Below are positions 1 to 8,130 of a DNA stretch of 64,000 nt, piece by piece; the first letter of the stretch is position 1; every line of letters starts with the position of its first letter. The position numbers and the translations under genes were made by a program. Source of the stretch: Paenibacillus lacisoli. GTDB lineage: Bacteria > Bacillota > Bacilli > Paenibacillales > Paenibacillaceae. The notes beneath the pieces are model-generated. The model saw only the letters and a list, made by a program, of their open reading frames with translations, had not been told where the DNA came from and did no database searches. The stretch spans positions 124,001 to 188,000 of the forward strand of contig NZ_JAUQTB010000005.1 in the NCBI RefSeq assembly GCF_030580655.1, given 5' to 3'.

Positions 1-155
1 CTAAATCCGGCTTAAATGAACTTAAATTTAAGCTTAAAATATTGTGTCTAAATTGTGAATTAATTAGAGACAGCAAGAAGCATTCCTTTCCAGGTAGACG
101 AATCTATCATTTCTTATTTTAGTGCTAGATTACCCAATCAACCTCTAGCAATTCG

Positions 156-164
156 CATATCGTA
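156..164 (+). promoter_or_regulatory. Sporulation-type -10 element upstream of the paralogue pair
   Basis: CATATCGTA is an exact match to the late mother-cell sigma-K -10 pattern CATANNNTA, and also resembles the sigma-E -10. It lies about 50 bases before the first start codon. I see no convincing sigma-K -35 (AC) at the standard spacing, so the call rests on the -10 alone. A 14-base perfect palindrome (ACCTTCCGGAAGGT, 171-184) begins where transcription would start. Confidence 0.4.
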
Positions 165-217
165 TATAGAACCTTCCGGAAGGTATCCTAACCACAAATC
201 GAAGGGAGATCTACCTT

Positions 218-625
218 ATGCCAAAATTTCTTGATCTGAGAACCTCCGAACAGAGTAACACGGACACTTCAACGCTTGCAGTACCTGTTGGAGCGGGGGC
301 TGCCGTAGTGATCGGCGATATCGGTCTGGTGACTACAGGATTTGCCGGGCAGATTCGTGTATCGCTTCAAGGTTATGCCAAAGTCACAACAACTACAGCC
401 GGTTCCACATTGACATACCAGGTTGTTCGAAACGGAGCTCTTATCTTTACAACAACACTGACTGCGGTTACTGCAGGCGAACAGGATCTGGGCGGCTTTA
501 CAGCAGCTGACCTGCCGCCAGCTCCTGCCTCAGGCCTGATCCAATATCAGCTGCTTGTGTTCGCTAGTGCGGCAGGCATCACCCTGGGCGCCCGCGCGTT
601 TACAGGTGTAGCAGCATCCGACTAA
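218..625 (+). CDS. Small beta-rich protein, possible spore-surface component (paralogue A)
   Basis: Function unknown. The 135-residue product has no signal peptide, transmembrane segment or cysteine. It alternates short hydrophobic and Thr/Ser-rich stretches, as in a beta-sandwich. It opens MPKFLDLRTS and ends GARAFTGVAASD. The next gene is a clear paralogue sharing the blocks FLDLRTS, GDIGLVTTG, GQIRV, LQG, AADLP and GARAFTG. The start is set by AAGGGAG about nine bases before ATG. A sporulation-like -10 upstream and the adjoining glycosylation locus suggest a spore-surface structural protein, perhaps with a jelly-roll fold like exosporium ExsF/BclA domains. That is inference from size and strand pattern, not from a diagnostic motif. 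Confidence 0.75.
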   Translation: MPKFLDLRTSEQSNTDTSTLAVPVGAGAAVVIGDIGLVTTGFAGQIRVSLQGYAKVTTTTAGSTLTYQVVRNGALIFTTTLTAVTAGEQDLGGFTAADLPPAPASGLIQYQLLVFASAAGITLGARAFTGVAASD

Positions 626-659
626 CAATGAAGAACCAACCTGAAGGGAGATGAAGCTT

Positions 660-1064
660 ATGCCAACTTTTCTGGATCTAAGAACCTCTGTCCAGAGCAA
701 TACAGATGCCATCACGGCTGCGATCCCTACCGGCACACCGACATTGACTGGTGATATTGGTCTGGTAACAACCGGCGCAGTCGGTCAGATCCGTGTTGCA
801 CTGCAAGGTTTTGCGAAGATAACAGCCCCCGCTACTCCTGGAGCTACGATCACTATTACCGTTTTGCGAGGAGCGACCGTTATCTTCACCACTACTTTCA
901 CATCTACGACAGCCAACGAACAGGTATCGGCCGGTTTTGAAGCCGCCGATCTGCCGCTAACACCTGCCGGCGGCCTGCTCCAATATCAGATGCAGGTCGT
1001 AGCAAGTGCTGCCGGTGCTACACTCGGTGCCCGTGCATTCACTGGAATTGCCGCTGCCGACTAA
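660..1064 (+). CDS. Small beta-rich protein, possible spore-surface component (paralogue B)
   Basis: Tandem paralogue of the preceding gene, 34 bases downstream and probably co-transcribed. The 134-residue product keeps FLDLRTS, QSNTD, GDIGLVTTG, GQIRV, IFTTT, AADLP and GARAFTG but differs in the Thr/Ala-rich linkers, so the copies have diverged. I chose ATG at 660 rather than an upstream in-frame ATG at 651, because GAAGGGAG (643-650) abuts 651 but is nine bases from 660, the same geometry as the first copy. No cysteine, signal peptide or membrane segment. Function unknown; a spore-surface structural role is inferred from the neighbourhood only. Confidence 0.75.
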   Translation: MPTFLDLRTSVQSNTDAITAAIPTGTPTLTGDIGLVTTGAVGQIRVALQGFAKITAPATPGATITITVLRGATVIFTTTFTSTTANEQVSAGFEAADLPLTPAGGLLQYQMQVVASAAGATLGARAFTGIAAAD

Positions 1065-1082
1065 TTCACGCTGCTGCAAAAT

Positions 1083-1113
1083 ACCGGAGCTGCCGATGAT
1101 CGGCAGCTCCGGT
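1083..1113. terminator. Perfect 14-bp hairpin between convergent genes
   Basis: ACCGGAGCTGCCGA and its exact reverse complement are separated by the triplet TGA. It lies between the end of the paralogue pair and the end of the opposing glycosyltransferase. Neither flank has a strong T-run (minus side ATTTT, plus side mixed A/T), so it is probably a bidirectional terminator of moderate strength. Confidence 0.6.
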
Positions 1114-1167
1114 AAGTACATATTTATCATCCGACAATGCCCGGAAGAGGGAAACATCATGGACAAT

Positions 1168-2241
1168 TCAATTCGTAAGTGCTCTAAGCATGCCAATAAA
1201 TTCCCTGCAGTATTTTTCTGGAGAGAATTCCTGCCGCACATGTACTTGTGCGTTGTGGATCAATGCGTTGCGCAGAACTGTATTCTGCATCAGCTCCAGC
1301 GCCTCATAGAACCCGCTCGTTATATCACCCATCGGATACACTTTACCTGTAACGTTGTGGATCAACGAACTCCGAACGCCGTCTATATCCGTAGATAATA
1401 CCGGACAGCGACAGCTCATCGCTTCTATCACTGCATAAGGTGCACCCTCCGTCTTGGAGGTCAAACACAAAAAACCGCCGGAATCGCCTATAATCGAAAA
1501 ATAATCTGCCATAATCGGGTGAGGAATATTCGACAGTACCCTCGTGTTAGCTCCCACATTTAATAACTGCAGCATATCGTAGAAAGCGGCTCTCTCCTCC
1601 GGTACAGACAAATTGATGTCTTCAAACATCCAGAGTTGAATGGCCGGGTTAACGTGCACTAGATGATGCGTGAGCATTAGAAATTCACGCCAGTTCTTGT
1701 TATCTCCCCGTTCAAACCTGCCAAGCCAGGCGATGACAGGATGTCCCGCTGGCGGCAAACCACGATAGGTAAAAGAATGGGTATCCATACTATTATTAAA
1801 ACCGAAACGCGTAATGTTGGGAAAAAGCTCCTCAAACAGAGCCGTAATATGCGGTGTATTCGGATTAAGCACCCCATTGACATACGGTAAGACATAAGGC
1901 TGGGCCTGCATCAGCGCCTGGCGGGCCTGATCCTGCGGCCCATATCCCTGAACCTCAAAAATAATAATTCCTGTATAACCGATCTGACGAATAAAGGGAA
2001 TATACTCATAGGCCGACACCACGATAATCGCTGTATAACCATGTGTTTGAATGAGTTGACCGATCTCCGCTTCATTCGATGTCACAAAAGTAGGGATGTC
2101 CCCAGCATTCTGAATACCGGCACCTGGTCTGATATACAGACAATGACATTCCACGCCATGACCTCTCAGAGCCAGACATCGCTGGCGATTCAGGGTATCC
2201 ACTCCTCCGCTCGGCACATAGAACATAAACAAAACCTTCAT
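1168..2241 (-). CDS. GT4-family glycosyltransferase
   Basis: A 357-residue cytoplasmic GT-B glycosyltransferase that would transfer a sugar from a nucleotide donor. The N-terminal Rossmann half opens MKVLFMFYVPSGGVDTLNR. The C-terminal donor-binding half carries the GT4 E-x7-E signature in SKTEGAPYAVIEA (about residues 268-281), followed by CPVLSTDIDGVR. It is a paralogue of the 3563-4633 gene, sharing FYVPSGG/FYNPSGG, TAIIVVSAY, FEVQG and CRCPVL. GAGGAGG/AGGGG lies about nine bases before ATG. The divergent epimerase at 2436 separates it from the main minus-strand gene train. Donor and acceptor cannot be read from sequence; spore-surface glycan synthesis is inferred from context. Confidence 0.85.
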   Translation of the reverse strand: MKVLFMFYVPSGGVDTLNRQRCLALRGHGVECHCLYIRPGAGIQNAGDIPTFVTSNEAEIGQLIQTHGYTAIIVVSAYEYIPFIRQIGYTGIIIFEVQGYGPQDQARQALMQAQPYVLPYVNGVLNPNTPHITALFEELFPNITRFGFNNSMDTHSFTYRGLPPAGHPVIAWLGRFERGDNKNWREFLMLTHHLVHVNPAIQLWMFEDINLSVPEERAAFYDMLQLLNVGANTRVLSNIPHPIMADYFSIIGDSGGFLCLTSKTEGAPYAVIEAMSCRCPVLSTDIDGVRSSLIHNVTGKVYPMGDITSGFYEALELMQNTVLRNALIHNAQVHVRQEFSPEKYCREFIGMLRALTN

Positions 2242-2383
2242 TAACGATGCCCCTCCTCCTCAAAAATGCGAACTCGCACTTTACCTACAATATATTGAAA
2301 TTTGAGGATGATTGACTGTTCTGATGTCCAGCCCTTTGTAATTTCTTGGTCTTACTGAACTGCCCATACCTCCTTCGTCTTCC

Positions 2384-2403
2384 ATTCATACGATGGTATG
2401 AAT
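2384..2403. repeat. Perfect 8-bp inverted repeat upstream of the epimerase
   Basis: ATTCATAC and GTATGAAT flank GATG, 33 bases before the epimerase start. The left arm also forms CATACGAT, close to a sigma-E -10 (CATACANT). It could be an operator, a leader hairpin or a sporulation promoter element; sequence alone does not decide. Confidence 0.35.
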
Positions 2404-2435
2404 ACCCAGAGCCAAGGACAGGAGAATGATATGCA

Positions 2436-3365
2436 ATGAAAATGCTCATTACTGGCGGAGCGGGTTTTATCGGCTCCCATCTTGCCGAAACCTTGCTGGA
2501 ACAAAATGTTGAGGTTCATATCGTTGATAATCTTTCGAGCGGCAGCATCTCCAATGTGCCTGAGAACGTTACATTTATTGAGGAAGATGTCCGCTCGGCA
2601 TCACTGCAGCACCTTATGGCCGCCGAGCGGTATGACACGGTCTTTCACCTTGCCGCCCAGTGCGATGTTCAGCACTCCATCAGTAATCCGGCCCATGATG
2701 CTTCCGTGAACATTTTGGGAACGCTCAACGTACTGGAAGGCTGTGTCCGGAACAAGATGACCAAGATGATCTTCTCATCTACCTCGGGAGTGTATGGCAA
2801 CCCCGAATATTTGCCTGTTGACGAACAGCACAGGGTTCAGCCACTCTCCTTTTACGGCTTGTCCAAACTCGCAGCCGAATCTTATATCACTCTTTATCAC
2901 GCTCTTTACGGCGTACCTTATACCATCTTAAGATACGCGAATGTATATGGACCGAGACAGAATACCAAAGGTGAAGGTGGCGTCGTCGCCCAGTTCATGA
3001 ACCGGCTGTTTACAGGCAGCCCTTTGACCATCTATGGTGACGGCGAACAGACCCGGGACTTCATTTATGTCAAAGACGTAGCTGCAGCGAATATTGCCGC
3101 TGTCCATAACGGCAATCAGGGGGTGTTTAATATCAGTACAGGTCATGGCCGGTCGGTCAATACGCTGGCCGCACTTCTGGGTGCAATGCATTCCTCGCCG
3201 CTCCTGTTGGATTACGCGCCGGCCAAATCCGGAGATATCCGGGATAGCTGCCTGCTTCATGCTCATGCAGCGAAAGAGCTCCAATGGACACCGCGCTTCA
3301 GTATTGATGACGGCCTTCGGCAGCTGTATGACTACTATGCGGCATCTAGCCCTGGCTGCCCATAG
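2436..3365 (+). CDS. NAD-dependent epimerase/dehydratase (UDP-glucose 4-epimerase-like)
   Basis: A 309-residue extended SDR that interconverts or dehydrates a nucleotide sugar using tightly bound NAD. It shows the Rossmann motif GGAGFIGSH (residues about 7-15), the acidic residue VDN ending beta-2, the catalytic Ser in FSSTSGVYG and the Tyr/Lys pair in YGLSK, then PRQNTKGEGGVV typical of GalE/WbpP-like enzymes. Length matches the short GalE-like group. AGGAGA lies about ten bases before the chosen ATG; a second in-frame ATG follows two codons later. It is the only long plus-strand gene inside the glycosyltransferase locus, so it has its own promoter. Substrate is inferred to be a UDP-hexose or UDP-HexNAc. 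Confidence 0.85.
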   Translation: MKMLITGGAGFIGSHLAETLLEQNVEVHIVDNLSSGSISNVPENVTFIEEDVRSASLQHLMAAERYDTVFHLAAQCDVQHSISNPAHDASVNILGTLNVLEGCVRNKMTKMIFSSTSGVYGNPEYLPVDEQHRVQPLSFYGLSKLAAESYITLYHALYGVPYTILRYANVYGPRQNTKGEGGVVAQFMNRLFTGSPLTIYGDGEQTRDFIYVKDVAAANIAAVHNGNQGVFNISTGHGRSVNTLAALLGAMHSSPLLLDYAPAKSGDIRDSCLLHAHAAKELQWTPRFSIDDGLRQLYDYYAASSPGCP

Positions 3366-3421
3366 CCGCTCATCTCATCGATCAAGCTTAAACCACCAGC
3401 GAATTTTCAAGTTTTCAAATT

Positions 3422-3442
3422 GAGGGGGGTCCCCTCTTTTTT
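3422..3442 (+). terminator. Rho-independent terminator of the epimerase gene
   Basis: GAGGGG and CCCCTC pair across a GGT loop and are followed directly by six T on the plus strand, about 55 bases after the epimerase stop codon. Confidence 0.85.
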
Positions 3443-3467
3443 AATTGCTAAAAAAAGGGGGTTAAAC

Positions 3468-3520
3468 AAAAAAATCTAGAATGTCATGGGTAGACCTGAG
3501 GGTTTACCCATGACATTCTA
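3468..3520 (-). terminator. Strong terminator of the minus-strand glycan operon
   Basis: A perfect 16-bp inverted repeat (arms 3477-3492 and 3505-3520, TAGAATGTCATGGGTA with its complement) with a 12-base loop. On the minus strand it is followed by seven T. It lies about 40 bases after the stop of the 3563-4633 gene and ends the minus-strand gene train. Confidence 0.9.
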
Positions 3521-3562
3521 CAGGATACGATCTTGATCCATTCGTCATTTTTTCCAGATTCT

Positions 3563-4633
3563 CTAGTAGACACCTAACTGAACAAGCATGCTGCGAAAGC
3601 TGGTTCCATACTGCTCAGGAGAAAAATACATTTGGACATGTGCAAGCGCCTGTTCCGTGATATTATTTCTTAGCGTGTGATCATGCATCAGCGTAAGCGC
3701 TTCTTGTACTGCCTCCTGGATATTGCCGAGGGTATAATATTTTCCTGTAATGTTGTGAACGACCGCACTGCGCACCCCGTCGGAGTCTGTCGTAAGCACC
3801 GGACAGCGGCAGCTTATGGCTTCAAGAACAGACATCGGGCCACCTTCCACTTTTGACGTGGAGATGAGCATCCCCCCAGAGTCCCCGACTCTTGAGAAAT
3901 AGTCAGGCATAGCAGCGTGCGGGACATCTGCGTGAATCGTAAGGTAATGTTGTAATTCAAGTTCTTGAATCATTTGGTAGAACTGCTGACGTTCCACTGG
4001 GGCAGACAGAGCCGGATCTTCGAACATCCACAGCCGCAGATCTGGGCGGTGTTGAAGCAAATGATGAGAGATTAACAAAAACTCGTTCCAGTTTTTGTTA
4101 TCTTCGATTCGTCCAATCCACGCGAGCACTGGGTTTTCCAACCGGGGATGAGCACGATAAGAGAATCGACTCGTGTTCAGACAGTTGTGGATATTAAACT
4201 TGGGCTTCGCAGGATAGACCTGCTGAAGTATTTCGACAATATGCGGTGTATATGGCGTAAGAAGGGCATCCGCATAAGTCTCGATAACGGGCTGCGCCTG
4301 GCTCAGTACCTGCCGGGCCACTTCCTTCGGTCCGAATCCCTGGACTTCAAAAATCAGCCTGCCGGTGTAGCCCAGTCCACGCAAACGAGGTAGTGTATCA
4401 TAGGCGGAAACGACAATAATTGCGGTATAGGAACCCTGCATCAGGATTTGGTAAATATCGTTATCATTGTTAGTCACAAATGTAGGCATTGGATAGTTGT
4501 TCTGCACACCTGGACCAGACATGAAGTACAGACAGTGACCGTTGATTCCATAGGCACGAAGCGCATCTACCCTCTCCCGGTTAACCGTATCCATTCCTCC
4601 GCTGGGGTTATAAAATACGAACAAAACGTTCAT
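3563..4633 (-). CDS. GT4-family glycosyltransferase
   Basis: A 356-residue GT-B glycosyltransferase, paralogous to the 1168-2241 product over its whole length. The N-terminus is MNVLFVFYNPSGGMDTVNRE. The donor-site E-x7-E motif is in SKVEGGPMSVLEA (about residues 268-280), followed by CRCPVLTTDSDGVRSAV. It should act in the cytoplasm on a nucleotide-sugar donor; the acceptor is unknown. AGGAGGG stands about seven to nine bases before ATG. It is the last gene of the minus-strand series and is followed by a strong terminator. The pair of paralogues either side of the epimerase suggests duplication, with the plus-strand gene inserted between or retained. Confidence 0.85.
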   Translation of the reverse strand: MNVLFVFYNPSGGMDTVNRERVDALRAYGINGHCLYFMSGPGVQNNYPMPTFVTNNDNDIYQILMQGSYTAIIVVSAYDTLPRLRGLGYTGRLIFEVQGFGPKEVARQVLSQAQPVIETYADALLTPYTPHIVEILQQVYPAKPKFNIHNCLNTSRFSYRAHPRLENPVLAWIGRIEDNKNWNEFLLISHHLLQHRPDLRLWMFEDPALSAPVERQQFYQMIQELELQHYLTIHADVPHAAMPDYFSRVGDSGGMLISTSKVEGGPMSVLEAISCRCPVLTTDSDGVRSAVVHNITGKYYTLGNIQEAVQEALTLMHDHTLRNNITEQALAHVQMYFSPEQYGTSFRSMLVQLGVY

Positions 4634-4679
4634 CGCCTCGCCCTCCTGATTAAATCCTTTTTTCTGAGTATGAGCATGC

Positions 4680-5402
4680 TCATGCTTCCCCCCCCATACT
4701 TCGGATCAAACCCCGCATGGCCCCGTCATACACACGTTGGACTGCACGCCATTCTTCATGGATCTGCGGCCGATAACGCTGTGACCCCATCCCCTCATGG
4801 ACTCGGTAGGCCGTAAGATTCTCGTTCAGATATGGAAAAGGAACACGGCTTAGCACCACACGGTACCAGAAATCCAGATCATGCGTATAGCGCAGCGACT
4901 CATTAAAATTTCCTAGATGGGTGAATATTTCTTTCTTAATCATCACCGTACACCCATTGACCGGATTCATATTAAAAAAGCTGGAGGCAAAAGCAACCGG
5001 TTCGGCGAAAACAGCACCGGCAGCGTAAGAAGTTACCTGACTTTCTGCATTGATAAAATCAAAGTTGGTGTGTGAAATCAGAGCATTATGGGTCAGCATA
5101 AACTGCAGCTGATTTTCGATCTTGCCTGGATAAAAAATATCATCCGCACTTAACCATGCAATATAATCTCCACCAGCATAACGGATGCCATGATTCAAGG
5201 CACTTGCTGTCCCGCCATTAGCTTTACCCAGATAATGGACGCGGTCCCGATAAGGGGCCAGACGATCCGCATTTGAGGTCGACCCGTCATCAATGACCAG
5301 AATTTCCACAGCATCGTAGGTCTGTTCCAATGCACTGGCAACCGCACGATCAATGTAAGGACAATTGTAAAATGGGATAATGATGCTCACCGTTGGCTTC
5401 AT
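4680..5402 (-). CDS. GT2-family glycosyltransferase
   Basis: A 240-residue single-domain GT-A enzyme. The N-terminus TVSIIIPFYNCPYIDRAVAS is the family 2 nucleotide-binding strand, followed by VIDDGST (UDP-binding Asp pair) and the metal-binding SADD motif at about residues 92-95 (DXD equivalent). The C-terminal RYTHDLDFWYRV carries the catalytic-base region (ED/HD type). No membrane segment, so it acts in the cytoplasm. AAAGGAG sits about nine bases before ATG, and the upstream SDR gene ends three bases away, indicating one operon. Specificity cannot be predicted; glycan assembly is inferred from neighbours. Confidence 0.85.
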   Translation of the reverse strand: MKPTVSIIIPFYNCPYIDRAVASALEQTYDAVEILVIDDGSTSNADRLAPYRDRVHYLGKANGGTASALNHGIRYAGGDYIAWLSADDIFYPGKIENQLQFMLTHNALISHTNFDFINAESQVTSYAAGAVFAEPVAFASSFFNMNPVNGCTVMIKKEIFTHLGNFNESLRYTHDLDFWYRVVLSRVPFPYLNENLTAYRVHEGMGSQRYRPQIHEEWRAVQRVYDGAMRGLIRSMGGEA

Positions 5403-5405
5403 TCT

Positions 5406-6338
5406 TTACACTCCTTTCATGCGGAAATAGGTAACCACATCCTTAATCGATTCACGAAGGGTAACATGCGGCTCCCACCCTAATCTGTTCAGAGCTTCCG
5501 GGGGCGACTCCGGATGATCTGTGTTTTCCGGTTGATTGCCATACTCGATTGTATAGTTCCTGCCCGCCTGCTGCATCATCATTACGGCCATAGTCTCCAG
5601 TGTAGACTGCTTCCCGGAGCAGACAGGGTAAATGCTTCCAGGATCTCCTTTTTGAAGAAGAACTGCATACGCTCTTACCGCATCTCTGACATCGAGAAAA
5701 TCCCGTTTGGTGACACGGGAAGAAATATGAAATGGCTGTGAGACAGAATCTGCCATATCACAAGACACCATATAATGAGCCAGCAGGGCACAAAAACCTG
5801 TGGAAGGACCTGGCCCCACCAGATTCGATGGTTCTGCTATGACGATATGCTGGCCGAATAACTCCCTCCATTGAAGAGCTGCCTGCTCCTGCAAGGACTT
5901 GCTTAAACAGTAGGGATGGATCTCTCCATAATTCCCTCTCATTTCTAAGGTGACCCGAGAGCCGACAATCACAACCCGGGTATGCACCAGCGGACGCAGC
6001 GCATCCAGGAGATACAGCGTCGACATGACATTCGTTTCCAGATAAAGAAGCGGATGTTCCCATGATTCAGGAACCGAATTTTTGCCGCCGAGATGAAGGA
6101 CATAGTCAGGTGAAATCTGCTTCACAACCCGTTTCAATTTTTCTTTGTCCAAGAGATCACAGCTATATATATCCATATTCTCCGGCAGGCCCGAGGGCAG
6201 CGAGGCAGGTATTTTACGTACAAGTGCGGCCACCCTCCACCCGAGATCCGCAAAATGCCTGCACGCATGAATTCCGGTAAAACCAAGTGCGCCGGTAATC
6301 AGGATAACGTTGGATTGTCGGTTGTGCTGCGCGTCCAT
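5406..6338 (-). CDS. NAD(P)-dependent sugar-nucleotide SDR (GDP-mannose 4,6-dehydratase/epimerase-like)
   Basis: A 310-residue extended short-chain dehydrogenase. The Rossmann motif GALGFTGIHA is at about residues 16-25, VGSRVTLE holds the catalytic Ser region, and YCLSK is the Tyr-x3-Lys pair. VGPGPSTGFCALL resembles the substrate loop of GDP-mannose dehydratase/RMD-type enzymes. The start overlaps the end of the upstream RmlD-like gene by 40 bases, so the two are translationally linked. It could be a reductase that makes a GDP-deoxyhexose (RMD-like) or an epimerase. It is too short for a classical GMD (usually about 340-370 residues), so I leave the reaction open. Confidence 0.75.
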   Translation of the reverse strand: MDAQHNRQSNVILITGALGFTGIHACRHFADLGWRVAALVRKIPASLPSGLPENMDIYSCDLLDKEKLKRVVKQISPDYVLHLGGKNSVPESWEHPLLYLETNVMSTLYLLDALRPLVHTRVVIVGSRVTLEMRGNYGEIHPYCLSKSLQEQAALQWRELFGQHIVIAEPSNLVGPGPSTGFCALLAHYMVSCDMADSVSQPFHISSRVTKRDFLDVRDAVRAYAVLLQKGDPGSIYPVCSGKQSTLETMAVMMMQQAGRNYTIEYGNQPENTDHPESPPEALNRLGWEPHVTLRESIKDVVTYFRMKGV

Positions 6339-7147
6339 TCCTCCAGCTCCTTCAACATTTCGTGGTAACCGGGAACTGAATAGTTGACATCCTCCCGGGT
6401 TGATACCAGAGTCCGGTCCAGGACAGGCAGATCAGACGGGACGATACGGATGCCAGGTATGCGCCAGATTTCCTGGAATAGGAGCAGCAGTTCGTATTTG
6501 CTGATGATCTGTGGGGAGACGAGATGAATGAGGCCTGATACCGGCTGCTTCCACAGCGAATGAATCGCCTTGGCAAGTTCAAGTGTGGTTATACCATTCC
6601 AATAGACATGACGGTATCCGCTCACCTCCCCTTCCTGCTGCAGGAACCAATTCAATAGTCCAATTCCATCTTGGCGGATCTCCGGTCCAATAATGGATGT
6701 GCGAATTGTCAGGTGCCGTTCGCCGCGAACTTCACCTATCGCTTTCGTTCGGGCATATACGCTCTTACCGTCAGGAAGGGTCTGCTCGGTATATCCGCCC
6801 TTGTCACCCAGAAACACACAATCCGTACTGACGTGGATCAATTTTGCCCCTACCCTGTCAGCTGCATGGCGCAGCTGATGGGGCAGGAAGCCATTGACAT
6901 GATAGGCCGTACGGCTGTTCTTTTGAGCATCACCATTTAATACTCCAGTTGCATTAATGATCAGATGCGGCCGGATTACATCTATAAGACAATCAACCGC
7001 TTGGCTGTCGGTTACATCGAGCTGAAGGCTGGATCGATCTTCGGGATTCCGGGTCGTATAGGTCACTGTATACTCCTCAAGTGCTGTAAAATACTGCACC
7101 AGAACATGTCCCAACATTCCGGTACCGCCCAGAATCAGGACCTTCAT
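6299..7147 (-). CDS. RmlD-family sugar-nucleotide 4-ketoreductase without cupin domain
   Basis: A 282-residue RmlD superfamily reductase, expected to reduce the 4-keto group made by the upstream dehydratase using NAD(P)H. Motifs: GGTGMLGHVL (residues 7-16), INATGVLN, VSTDCVFLGDKGGYTE (the RmlD STDYVFDG-like block) and YARTK (Tyr-x3-Lys). It overlaps the 7144-8130 gene by four bases (ATGA), showing translational coupling. CapF of Staphylococcus aureus joins such a reductase to a C-terminal cupin C3-epimerase; this protein ends after the SDR domain, so the cupin step is missing. That favours a WbvR-like role toward UDP-L-RhaNAc/L-QuiNAc over L-FucNAc (inference). Confidence 0.8.
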   Translation of the reverse strand: MKVLILGGTGMLGHVLVQYFTALEEYTVTYTTRNPEDRSSLQLDVTDSQAVDCLIDVIRPHLIINATGVLNGDAQKNSRTAYHVNGFLPHQLRHAADRVGAKLIHVSTDCVFLGDKGGYTEQTLPDGKSVYARTKAIGEVRGERHLTIRTSIIGPEIRQDGIGLLNWFLQQEGEVSGYRHVYWNGITTLELAKAIHSLWKQPVSGLIHLVSPQIISKYELLLLFQEIWRIPGIRIVPSDLPVLDRTLVSTREDVNYSVPGYHEMLKELEEWTRSTTDNPTLS

Positions 7148-8130
7148 GACAAGAAGCCTCCACGCTGCAAAATATCTCTGATTTCATTCTTGTTCATCAG
7201 ATTTTGTCCGGAACTGAAGCTGTCAAAGGTTACTTTCGGGTAATCCCTGTAATGTTCCTTGAGACCTGCAATGTCAAGCATGGGCAGAATGACCAGATAT
7301 TCTTCATCGTAAATGACCGTCGTCTGGCTCTCAAAATCACTCATCAGAATTTCATGGATTTTCTCACCTGGACGGATCCCTTTCTCGATCACCCGTACAT
7401 CCTCTACCCCCATATCTTCCGCTAGGACTTCGGCCAATTCGACTATCCGGCAGGTCGGCATGGACATGACGAAGATTTCACCGCCCACACTGGCTTCAGA
7501 TGCCTTAAACAACAGCTTGATCGCATCGCGCAGGGTCAGAAAGAATCGAGTCATCTGCAGGTCCGTGATCTGTACCTCACCTTTATCGGCAATCTGGCTT
7601 TTGAACAGATGCACGACGCTGCCATTGGTTCCGAGTACATTGCCGCCTCGGACGGTCACGAATGAAGTATTGCTATTCAACAGGTTGGCATAAACAATCA
7701 GCTTCTCCCCGATTGCCTTGGTCATACCATAGAAATTGGATGGGTTGGCTGCTTTGTCGGTAGAAATGTAAACCACCTTCGTCACATGGTTATCGATAGC
7801 CGCCTCAATCACATTTTGTGTCCCTACCACATTGGTTTTAAGCGCTTCATAAGGCTGTTCTTCACAGACGGGAACGTGCTTCAGGGCAGCCAGATGGAAG
7901 ACATAGTCGACTCCCTGACATGCTGCAGATAGTGCATCCTTATCACGGATATCTCCGATACGGAAAACTAACCTCGGATCATCAAACTGGCGGCTCATGG
8001 CAACTTGACTCGATTCGCCGCGGGAGTAGATGATAATTTCCTTTGGATTCAGCGGCAGCAGCTGGCTCACCAGCTCATGACCCCAAGAGCCGGTTCCCCC
8101 TGTAACCAGAATGCGTTTATTCTCAAACAT
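7144..8130 (-). CDS. UDP-N-acetylglucosamine 4,6-dehydratase (CapE/FnlA/WbvB type)
   Basis: A 328-residue polysaccharide-biosynthesis SDR. It should convert UDP-GlcNAc to a UDP-4-keto-6-deoxy-HexNAc, with C5 epimerisation in the CapE/FnlA subgroup. Motifs: GGTGSWGHELV (Rossmann), FHLAALKHVPVCE (the AALKHVP block diagnostic of CapE/FnlA/FlaA1), ISTDKAANPSNFYGMTK (with MTK replacing the usual YxxxK, as in this family), and RPGEKIHE near the C-terminus. No membrane helices, so it is the short soluble form rather than the CapD type. It lies between the C2-epimerase and the RmlD-like reductase with overlapping ends, giving the order dehydratase, reductase, C2-epimerase expected of an L-amino-sugar pathway. 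Confidence 0.9.
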   Translation of the reverse strand: MFENKRILVTGGTGSWGHELVSQLLPLNPKEIIIYSRGESSQVAMSRQFDDPRLVFRIGDIRDKDALSAACQGVDYVFHLAALKHVPVCEEQPYEALKTNVVGTQNVIEAAIDNHVTKVVYISTDKAANPSNFYGMTKAIGEKLIVYANLLNSNTSFVTVRGGNVLGTNGSVVHLFKSQIADKGEVQITDLQMTRFFLTLRDAIKLLFKASEASVGGEIFVMSMPTCRIVELAEVLAEDMGVEDVRVIEKGIRPGEKIHEILMSDFESQTTVIYDEEYLVILPMLDIAGLKEHYRDYPKVTFDSFSSGQNLMNKNEIRDILQRGGFLS

